A stretch of DNA of 64,000 nt, from positions 1,054,001 through 1,118,000 of the forward strand of contig CM065882.1 of the NCBI GenBank assembly GCA_033439255.1, read 5' to 3'. The number at the start of each line of letters is the position of its first letter. Positions within the stretch are counted from its first letter, which is position 1. The position numbers and the translations under genes are program-made. Positions 55,591-64,000 of this stretch are shown piece after piece. The notes beneath the pieces are model-generated. The model was not told where the DNA came from and searched no databases. It worked only from the letters and a program-made list of their open reading frames with translations. This DNA comes from Hericium rajendrae (Eukaryota > Basidiomycota > Agaricomycetes > Russulales > Hericiaceae).

Positions 55591-57669
55591 TGTTGATTTA
55601 ATGTAACTTGATCAGTTCTCAACCAATTTACCTGTTCTCAAATGCATCTGGATCTGCTCATTTATTGCTTTCTGACAGTATTTTCTGCATCCTGATCTGT
55701 GCAGAAGTCACAGAGTGCAATGAATTTCTACATTTTCCCTCTATAACACTTGAACTTGAGCTAACTCAGTCTATTCTCCACCGATTTACTCATTCTCAAA
55801 TGCGTCTAAATCTACTCACTTATAGCTTTGTTACCATACTTCATGCGTCCAAATCGGTTAAGAACTCGCAGAATGCAAAGTGTTTCTTTTTTCCTCTTCT
55901 AAAATGCTTGAACCCTAGCTAACTAGGCCAATTCTCAACCGATTTACTCGTTCTAAAATGCATCAGAATCTACTTATTGATAGCTTTCTGACGGTACCTT
56001 AGCCGTCAGGATCGGTGCAAAACTCACAGAATGCGAATTGTTTCTGCATTTCCCCCTAGAATGCTTGAACTCCAGCTAACTTAATCAGTACTCAACCGAT
56101 TCACTTGTTCTCAAATGAATCCTAATATACCAGAAAGCTGGTCTCCAACACAATTTACTGCTTATAGAAAGATACAGCCACTAAAATGATACACAGCAAA
56201 CAAATGTACATACTGTTTATTGATAAAATGAGCAAAAAATGCAATTTATCGGTAGCAGTGGGTCCTGAGACTCGGTCATGTGATCTTACAAGACCTTGTG
56301 CGGCCGAACAAGGTCTTAGCGCCCGCTTACATAAGCATAAGTCGCCTAGAGAGCCAATACACTGTATACAGTGATTGCTTTATAGCTCTGCAACGAAGCA
56401 ATCAATCGACAAACGGTAAATTGTGTTCAAATACATTGGATTACATCTTTCCAACCCAATTTAGAATATGAAAATTGGATCACTGCAAGCAGAGATATTC
56501 TTCGATTTATGTGTCATGTCAGCAAAACAATATTGTCTCCTATCTCAACAACCAATGGTGCTATGATGTTGTACACTGTATTGTTAGAAAGCTACTGTAA
56601 ATCTGAGTTCAACAAGCCCTCATACATCATGATTGATGCAGTATCAGCAGAGCTATAAAGCAAACAGTCTGCCACATCATCACAGACATATAGTCCAATA
56701 GGTCAGCATTTTGTCATGCTATTTTGTTGTTTATGGCACTATTCTAAAGCTATTGTAAATCTGATTCTAATAAGCTTTAATTCATTCTGATTGATGTGGT
56801 ATTGAGAGAGCTATGGCCTGATCTCTATGCCACATCATCAGAAGATATCCAGAAAGTTGGTGATGGCCCCACACCATCATTGGACACTTCAGCCGCAACT
56901 CGCTGTAGATGGGGACTGGGCGTGTCCAAGCCTTGTAGTCAGTGTGCACTACTGGTAGTATCACACTGACTTCAAAGCTATCTGAAGAAAAGAAGAGAGA
57001 GCAGAGAGCGCAACATCAACTACTGCTGACATAAGCTAAGCACAGCCACCAGACCTTGTGCGGCCGAACAAGGTCTGCTATTGATCACGTGATTGGCCAT
57101 TAGCTTTGTTCAACAATACAATGTTTGACATTGATCATATATTCAATCTTGAATCTTGTTTGATTAGACATACAACTAGACTACTACTATAATTGTAGAT
57201 ATTACAAGTATCTATAGTATAAGCATATATAATAGTGTATATCATATATCGGGCTGAGTATAATAAGATATGACAAGTGTGTACTGTATAACATACAAGA
57301 TTATATATAAAATTAGGTGCTAAGATATATAACATAGCAGGAAATGCATCTGGAAAAACCGAAGTTGCTACCATTGGCTACAGTAGCAATCTGTAGTCTC
57401 GGTAGCTACCTGTAGATCCTATAGTACTCATAGTACTCATAGGAACCCCCTTCTACGGTGGCTTCTGTAGTGACCTGTAGTGAGGATCTTTCTACTGTAG
57501 AAACCAAACATGTTATAGTAGTTCTACAAACTTAAGCATAGACTACTAATGTTAGCAGTTTATTTCACACAATATTAATAAATCAGATCATTCAATATTC
57601 TCATTGTTGTATTAACTACAAAAAAACTAAGTACTCTAATCTATACTATTACAACCCATCTATGTATAT

Positions 57670-57945
57670 AAGGGAGGCATGCAAGGGTGCAGGGTGCAGG
57701 CATGTAGATGTGCAGGTGAGCATGTGAGCAGGCAGGCATGTGGGTGGGCAGGCAAGCAGGTGAGTGAGTGAGCAGGCAAGCGGGTGAGCAGGCAAGCGAG
57801 CAAGTAAGTGCAGATGAGCAGGCAAGCGGGTGAGCGGGTAAGTAAGTGAGCAGGTGGGTGGGCAAGCAAGCGGGCAGGTGGGTGAGCAAGCGGGCAGGTG
57901 GGTGGATGAGCAGGTGGACGGATGGGCAAGCATGTGGATGGGCAG
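57670..57945. repeat. Minisatellite (GCAGGCAAGCGGGTGA words)
   Basis: Short GAGCAGGCAAGCGGGT/GGGTGGGCAAGC units of 8-20 bp without fixed period. The long minus-strand frames are a by-product of the three-base drift. Confidence 0.8.
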
Positions 57946-58200
57946 ATAGACGTATACATCAGTACTGAAGCTTCTAAGATACAAACAAATTTACTTACCT
58001 TTTACGTTCTTGTTGCCATCTCTTGCACCCAACTGGCTTGAAAAGAAATGAGAAGCCAAGAAAAAAAAGACTTACAATAATATAAGAGAAAAAGAAAGAG
58101 AAGAAAAAAAGGGATGAGGAGAGAGAGTAAGGAGAGAGTGAGGAAGAGTGGTAAAGACGACGCGCATTGCTGGCAAGTTCTGAGGCCAAACAACACCAAA

Positions 58201-58242
58201 GGCAGAAATCAGATTGCCATATTTGGCAATCTGGTTTCTGCC
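58201..58242. repeat. 42-bp palindrome
   Basis: Arms GGCAGAAATCAGATTGCC and GGCAATCTGGTTTCTGCC around ATATTT. A weaker copy follows at about 58339-58378. Confidence 0.8.
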
Positions 58243-58439
58243 CCCTTGCAGAATACGTTGTAAGTTACACTATTTACAAGTTTTTTTTAAAACATCTAGT
58301 AATGCTAGTTCTACACCAACTTATGTTTACCTTGTACTGGCAAAAATAAGATTGCTATACTTGGCAATCTGTCTTCCTTAGTTGCATGTGTCGCAGCTGA
58401 AAGGGGCGTGGGAGAGTGTCCGGGTCCCCCTGACAGATC

Positions 58440-59230
58440 TCCCTTTCTCTTCTACAAAGATCAATTCTTATCCGATTAGCATGTACCTAGTACCGTTCGA
58501 ACCGTGTGATTCGTCTCTTTCGAACGGTGCCCTATACGATGTGATACGTTGAATATTGAAGGCACTATAGCCTGAACACTATGGGTGACCTTTAGTAGAT
58601 ACAAAAAGTGGCATAGTGCCTTGAATACTGCACGCACTACAAATCTGATCGGACCGTCTGAAAGCCCTAATCAAGAGCTTTCTGATAAGCCATCATGCCC
58701 CATGATAGGGGCAGAACTCATCCCATAGGGGCAAAATCTCTGAAAATGGAGGTCAAATATTGTTTCAGGCCTATCGCAACAACGAGAGAACGCACAGATA
58801 ACGTTTCAACTGTTCTGGAAAGCGGTTGATTGTAGCTTTCGAACGGTGTCATGCATGACCCGATCTGAGAACTTCTAAAAATCGCCCCTCTAAACAAGAA
58901 TGGGCTGTATCATAGCGAATAATGGACGTACTGCAGACGTTTTTGGCGTGTTGGAAAGAGCTCATCAAGAGCTTTCAAACGCGCCATCATGCGACCTGGT
59001 AGCTGCAAAACTGGAGCCACTAGAATGAAATCCCTAAAACTGTCAGCAAAAACATGTTTCTGGAATATTGTTACAACGAGGAAACGCACCGGAGATGTGT
59101 TGCGTGTTCCAGAAAGCGGCGATCTGTATCTTTCGAACGCATGTACATACATGCAAATCGGTGCACTTCTTGATGCACAACATCGAAATCTAGGATATAA
59201 AATAGTCAGTTAGAGCATCAATCACACGTA
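58440..59230. repeat. Interior of element G, no gene
   Basis: Diverged tandem units containing CTTTCGAACGGTG and GAAAGCG (58490, 58525, 58840 and 59135) at 120-300 bp. A similar TTTCCAACG vocabulary appears in the 306-bp repeats near 31900. No coding signal. Confidence 0.5.
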
Positions 59231-59740
59231 CCTTTTGATAACTAAAATTGCTGATGTGCTGTTGAACTTCCTAGAAGATGTTAATCAGGATTATTTGAAT
59301 ACACTCACATTTTTTTTGACTTGTGCTTTGCTTGCCCTAGGACACAAATGCAGAGTGAGGAGCTGCAAGAGACGCGCTACATGTGTATGTGACATGTCAC
59401 TTGTGGTGACAGTACATGAGTCATCAAAGAAGTCAAACTATATGAAAAACACAAGCACAACTTTATTTTTCAGAAACATTCAAGAAATATAATGAATTGA
59501 AAACATAGTATAACTACAGAGAGCTACAGAAGGCTACCATAGAATGAGATGAGCTACAGTATCTGCTGAAGAACACCAGTAGTTACCATCAGTGCTTCTA
59601 TAGGCACATCAGTGCTTCTGTAGGCACATCACCTGATTTAGCGAAACTCCGGTTTTTCCTGATGGCCTGTAGAGTTATCAGAGGTAGGAGCTGAACTACT
59701 CATGATTAGATTAGATTAAATAGTGTTTTTTTTAATGCTT

Positions 59741-61484
59741 TAAGGTTCGACACGAGTCAGAGTTACCTGTAGGTCAACACGGGTGTACCCACAAAATTGA
59801 CCTGCAGGTATCTAACTCGTAGATCCAGATCATCTGGTGGCTGAGACCTGTACAAATCCAGATCAAGGTTGTGCTCAAACCCATTGACCTGTGAGTGACC
59901 TGCAGGTAACCTGCTATCCAAACTTTATTTTGGTTAACATATTATACTGCAAAGTTCAAATCTATATGTTGTGATCCCTAACTAACTACATACTATATGC
60001 CGTCTGTCAACACTAACTTACAGCTCCAATCACATATGCCCATTATCACTATATCTTGTCATACCCATGAAGTGTATAAAGTCTACAAGCAAGGCATGGA
60101 TTCAAAAGGCTGCATGCAACATACTTGTGACATCGACATGGGCGTACGCATGCCGGTGAGGCAGCTTTGAGTATGTGTGTGCATATGGGCTGGCACATGT
60201 GTGAGAGGAGCATGTGTGGGTGCTGGTGTACTGGCATAGCTGTAAGCATGCACACACAAATGACATCACCAGCTTCAAGATCAGGAATCCTTTCAGTCTT
60301 CTTAGTAACCTTGTTGGTCTGGTTTGGATCTGGTGGATCTGGTTTCTATCTGATTTATCTGATTTTTATCTGAAATTTGACAAAAACTAGACAAACCAGA
60401 CAGAAACCAGATCCACCAGATCCAAACCAGACCAACAAGGTTACTAAGAAGACTGAAAGGGTTCCTGATGTTGGATGAGAATTGGGAATGAGACCAAGGA
60501 GAGTGCATTTTGGTTGTTGAATAGCACTGATGGCATATAAAACTTGCCTCACATTGGGCTTCTGTCAGACGAATGACATGACAGCATACATAGTGGCATG
60601 TGTGATGTCCATGGGCATGAATGCACACATGTAGTTTGAGCAATGGACTATAGGATGGTAAGGGCATGCAGTCAAAAATGTGTATGCTGGCAGGGCATGT
60701 ATTGGTAGATGCACACTGTCTCAGACATGCAAGGATATGCAAAGCTGTTTGCGGACAACTGTGCATTGTCGAGGCATGCTAGGCACTGCTCGGATGATCA
60801 GCAAAAAGATGTTGAGCCTTGCTGTTGTAGCAACAATGCTGTAGCAACAAGACCTGACAGGCATTGTGGGCCTTGCAGTTGTAGTGCTAGACTGGCACTG
60901 TGCATGCTCTTACCATTGTGAGTGGGAATTAAATCTCTGATGCACATGAGTGCTGATTGTTGAAGATGGGTGAGGGCCAGTTGGCCGGTTGACCTGTTGA
61001 TGAGGATGATGGGAGAAGTGCAGATGGTGCACAAGATATGGTAGATGATGTCGAAAAATGGTGAGACATCATGAAACCCGTCAAACATCATGAAACCTGT
61101 CGAAGAACAGTAAAAAATGAGAGCCTCGCTTGTTATCGAGCGAGACTCCTGAGATCAGTACAGTACAATAAAATAAAAGGCTTTTAGACTCACCTAGAAG
61201 CCTCTCAAATCTCCATAACACCCATCCTGCCATTGAATTGAGGAGATATAGTGAAAAGGGGAGGATTAAGATGAAGAAACAAAGAGGAGGGCATCGTAAA
61301 AGTGAGACACAACTTCAAGACCAACTGACCTGCAGGTGACCTGTGATGTCACAGATACCTGACCCGCAGCTCCAGATCACCCAGTGATGTAAACCTGCAT
61401 GGATCCAGATCAACATCTTGAACAGATAAAATACCTGCGAGTTCAGATCCAGGTCACCCATGAGTGCACTTGTGTTGAATCTTA
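59741..61484 (+). mobile_element. TAAGGTTCGAC element E2 (complete, 1.74 kb)
   Basis: TAAGGTTCGACACGAGT at the left and its diverged inverse ACTTGTGTTGAATCTTA at the right. The uninterrupted site at 15785-15795 (ATATGCTT-AAAGTG) lets the flanks TAATGCTT and ATATACTT be read as a decayed 8-bp duplication. Subterminal GGTCA/ACCTG-rich blocks; hairpin GAGCCTCGCTTG-TTATC-GAGCGAGACTC (61113-61147). It hosts a 192-bp palindromic insertion. No transposase; hAT-like or KDZ-like mobilisation would fit the 8-bp duplication. Confidence 0.72.
60279..60470. mobile_element. CATCAG-type 192-bp palindrome
   Basis: ATCAGGAATCCTTTCAGTCT on the left (first base changed) and AGACTGAAAGGGTTCCTGATG on the right. 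Interior arms repeat GATCTGGTGGATCTGGTTTC and its inverse. No clear 2-bp duplication remains. Confidence 0.75.
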
Positions 61485-62074
61485 ATATACTTAAAGTGAT
61501 GTTTGCACAATTGATGCTCTCATGCATTTGTATAAGTTTTTTGTTACTCTGGACCTTCATGCTAATCGACAAGCAATTTTACCAGAAAGTAGTTGCCATA
61601 TTTGGTCACTAATTTCTGCCAGTATACAAAATATGATTTGAAGGTGAGAATTCAATTTTAATAGTATTTTATGCATGTAAAATAGAAAAATATTGACTAG
61701 ATTATACATTGAAGAGATATAAGCTCTATTAAAAAAAAACTGATATGATTTATGTTATTTTTTTATAAAAGTCAGAAAAAAAAATCCAAATATAGAAATT
61801 AAATTCTGCCTTTGGTGCTAGCAGCAATGCATACAAATCAATAGAAGGTGCACAGGCTAACAGAAAATGTATGAGGTAGTAGAAGCATACATAAGTCTAC
61901 TATGATGCCCATCGGTTAATACATGTGTAAGTAGATCAACAAAAGTATGCATAGGTAAAAAAAAATGTGAGCCAAGAGTGCATATATGAGTTGGTGTAGT
62001 GTGTATCATCTGAAAAATTGAAATTTTACATAGCCCAGTATTGATCTATATGTTTTATCATAGCACTATAAGGT

Positions 62075-63216
62075 CTATCACTATTTATGCCACCACAGTT
62101 CTCAACTATGTAAGGCTATGAGACCTATCATAGCTATCATAACAGTAGTTGGACACTATATAGTGCTACATGTTTCTGAAGGATAGCTGTAGTTGTTGTA
62201 CAAATCATATAAATTCAAAGGCTTGCTCTGATCTATATGGTCCCTACTACTATGATCCCTGCTATTAGTACTGTCTCAGATCAATCAGGTACAAGAGATA
62301 TAGAGCCAAAATCAATTATATTTCATACAGCTACTAGTACAATCAAGTATATTACAAGTTCAAACAGTGCACATATGCACAATGGTGCACATCATGTACA
62401 GGTAGAGCTATATGCAGGCATGTGTGCACTGGTAAGGCACAACAAAAGTACATATGTGCATAAGGCACTAGGTTCATGCACAAGACATGATAAGTGTCAT
62501 AGCTGTGCAGGAGGTCCAGTGGCCATGCTCACCAATGTTAAGCTGTAGTGGGCCTATATGTAAGATGCAATGCACAGTGAGGATGTGTGAGATATTGAGA
62601 ACCATGCATGAGGCATAGAGGGTGAGCATAAGGCATGCAGGCCCATATGTAGGGTTGCTACTAGCTTGTACAGGAGATCAACAGGGTGTGGTGGCTGTGC
62701 ACAGGGTGCTGCAAGTATGTGCAGAGTGTCAAGATGCTGTAAGCCTGTACATGAAGTACAGTAAGCATCTATGGGATGGTGGCTTGTATGCAAGATGTAG
62801 TGTAGCATGATGAGCATGCATAAGGCACTAAGCCTATGCATGGCTTGGTATGTCTGTGTATGAGGCATGAGGCACAAGGTACAGGCAGGTGACACACCTG
62901 TACATAGCAACACACAATGCATGTATGTGGTTGTGCTGGCTGACATGCTCACATTCAGCTGTAGTCATCTCTAAGCTGTCACTGGCCCATCCACAAGGTA
63001 CATCGAGATGTGGTAGATCAGCATAGGGTGTAACCAGTGAACATGAGGCATAGTGAGCTGGCATGAGGTGTAGCAGGCATGCATGAGGCACTGGCCCCAG
63101 CACAATGCTACATGCCAAGTATAAGGCATGAGGTACAGGCCTGCATGCAAGATGTCAGTGTACCTGTACATGGCCATACATGATGGTAATTTATATACCT
63201 TCATTGATGATAAAAA
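62075..63216. repeat. F2 distal region, low-complexity, no gene
   Basis: Words such as GCATGAGG, AAGGCATGAGGTACAGG and TGTGCAC recur many times at irregular spacing. Open frames on both strands are rich in H, C and Y from this composition. I see no gene. Confidence 0.5.
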
Positions 63217-64000
63217 AAAGGAATCGTTTTGCCATGCACAGCATTGGCCCTCTTCCACCAAGTTGTTCTTATAAATCTGAAATCTTATAAGTTATTTCTG
63301 ATTATTTCTGATAGATGACACCTGTCTTAGATGTCTGACTATCTGATGAATCTGAATGTTGCTACCAGTTTCTCCAGATTTCAATCAGATTTTATAAGAC
63401 ACAATAAGATAGTTTGTAGAGTTTCTGATGCATGGCTCTTGACGCCATGCGTGTGGGTACTGAGAGTGCATGCACCTGGTCTTGGTCATGTGCAAATTCA
63501 TGGGAACCTCCACATGTGGTGGATGTGTAGGGATGCAAGTGTGTGGGGCTAACAGACATAAGGAAGGTCACGGACAAGAAATATGAGATGTCATGTTAGG
63601 CACAACATGGAGATGGTGCATGGAGGGAATGCAGAGCGTTGAAGAGGCAGAGGGGGTCATGGAGTGTCCAAGGCAAACTGAAAATGAAAGATGATGACGT
63701 CTCACTCGTTATCAAGCGAGACTTACAAGATTAGTACAAATGCAGTGAAATAGAGTTTTATTGATGCACCTGAAGCCCTTCCGAGACCTACATAGCCCTC
63801 TTTGCCTTCGAGTTGAAAGAAATTGCAAAGAGGAGAAGATGGGAGGTTGTGACAAGTAGTAAGAGCAACTGACCTGTGAGTGACCTGTGATGTCACAGGT
63901 ACCTGACCTGCAGCTCTGGATCACCTGGTGGTGCAAACTCGTCCGGATCCAGGTCAGCCTTGCTGCCATGTTGAATACCTATGGGTTCAGATCTGGGTCA

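Larger units (their letters stand above)
57347..59667. mobile_element. Element G: 2.3-kb TIR element with CTGTAG-rich ends
   Basis: Ends CATCTGGAAAAACCG and CGGTTTTTCCTGATGGCC. The uninterrupted site AAAA-TG-TAGAG is present at 15717-15726, so TG at 57345-57346 and 59668-59669 is the duplication. The first and last 150-200 bases are packed with CTGTAG/CTACAG rather than TCTGA. Inside are a GC-rich minisatellite and a hairpin; no transposase. The ends suggest a distant CATCAG-family member. Confidence 0.72.
55438..63262 (+). mobile_element. Helitron-like element F2 with two large insertions
   Basis: TTACGATTCCTTAGAATCGT at the left; AAAGGAATCGT, hairpin and CTTCCACCAAG at the right; flanks A and T with no duplication. 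The body matches F1. Removing G (57347-59667) and E2 (59741-61484) leaves about 3.76 kb. The last kilobase (62075-63216) is a pyrimidine/purine-alternating region full of GCATGAGGCA-like words and has no F1 counterpart in the window. Confidence 0.8.
55384..63430. mobile_element. CATCAG element split by Helitron-like element F2
   Basis: Left half CATCAGAAACCCTACAAACT (55384-55437) and right half ending AGTTTGTAGAGTTTCTGATG (63263-63430) are the two ends of one element of about 222 bp. CA flanks both (55382-55383, 63431-63432). Confidence 0.8.
54377..64000 (+). mobile_element. TAAGGTTCGAC element E1, spanning to beyond the window, host of a nested stack
   Basis: Left end TAAGGTTCGATACAAGTCAG at 54377. 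The matching right-end block (GACCTGTGAGTGACCTGTGA...GGTTCAGATCTGGGTCA) is at 63870-64000, stopping just short of the expected terminus seen at 61430-61484. Between them lies one continuous foreign block, 55384-63430. The remaining own sequence (54377-55383, 63431-64000) has the hairpin TCTCACTCG-TTAT-CAAGCGAGA (63696-63721) and no gene. Confidence 0.72.

Noticed and set aside
57641-57984. Long overlapping minus-strand frames of 82-111 codons
   Set aside because: They follow from the GCAGGCAAGCGGGTGA minisatellite, which lacks stops in several frames at once.
62237-63261. Cys/His-rich frames resembling zinc proteins
   Set aside because: They arise from the repeated GCATGAGGCA/TGTGCA vocabulary; frames on opposite strands look alike and none has regular Cys/His spacing.

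Overview
The window looks like a repeat-dense, AT-rich stretch of a basidiomycete (probably agaricomycete) fungal genome. The evidence is a Helitron with the fungal DUF6570-type N-terminus, a basidiomycete-type Ty1/copia element, genes cut by many roughly 50-nt GT-AG introns, and fragments of TET/JBP-like and JmjC-like genes of the kind expanded in these fungi. I saw no rRNA, CRISPR array or bacterial-style operon. Species cannot be named from this sequence.

Layout. 1-7869: most of an autonomous Helitron. Its Rep-helicase ORF is split by three frameshifts, and its C-terminus carries a ubiquitin-protease-like domain. The tail of another gene lies just upstream. The Helitron sits inside a copia gag. 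7870-10639: the broken copia element, with a 410-bp TIR element inside its protease region. 10640-20573: a mosaic of non-autonomous elements, a captured threonine-deaminase exon (minus strand, 11750-11998) and a second, minus-strand Helitron remnant (18320-20395). 20574-24231 (minus) and 25782-27032 (plus): two genes of unknown function, divergently arranged around tandem repeats; the first is a paralogue of the gene tail at position 1. 27156-36640 (minus): a decayed TET/JBP-like dioxygenase gene containing two transposons, one of which holds an array of splice-site-like modules. 36671-40236: a Helitron-like element, GC-rich remnants and a 182-bp satellite. 40237-45507 and 46173-50763: two tandem JmjC-like genes, both pseudogenised and both carrying insertions. 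51293-64000: a stack of transposons nested up to six deep.

Four non-autonomous families explain most of the non-coding DNA. (1) Helitron-like elements begin TTACGATTCC and end in a hairpin followed by CCAAG. They make no target duplication and always have T on the right. They share their right end with the Rep-helicase Helitron, which probably mobilises them. (2) 'CATCAG' elements have TIRs CATCAG...CTGATG, a 2-bp target duplication, and interiors packed with TCTGA/TCAGA. (3) 'TAAGGTTCGAC' elements have a probable 8-bp duplication. (4) Small palindromes occur inside the others. Paralogue comparison lets several insertions be removed on paper to recover the empty site, so element ends and duplications are unusually well supported.

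Most protein genes here are pseudogenes. Every nonsense codon that can be checked against a paralogue is explained by a C:G to T:A change, as expected from 5-methylcytosine decay or RIP-like mutation. All functional assignments rest on motif recognition by eye; no database search was run.
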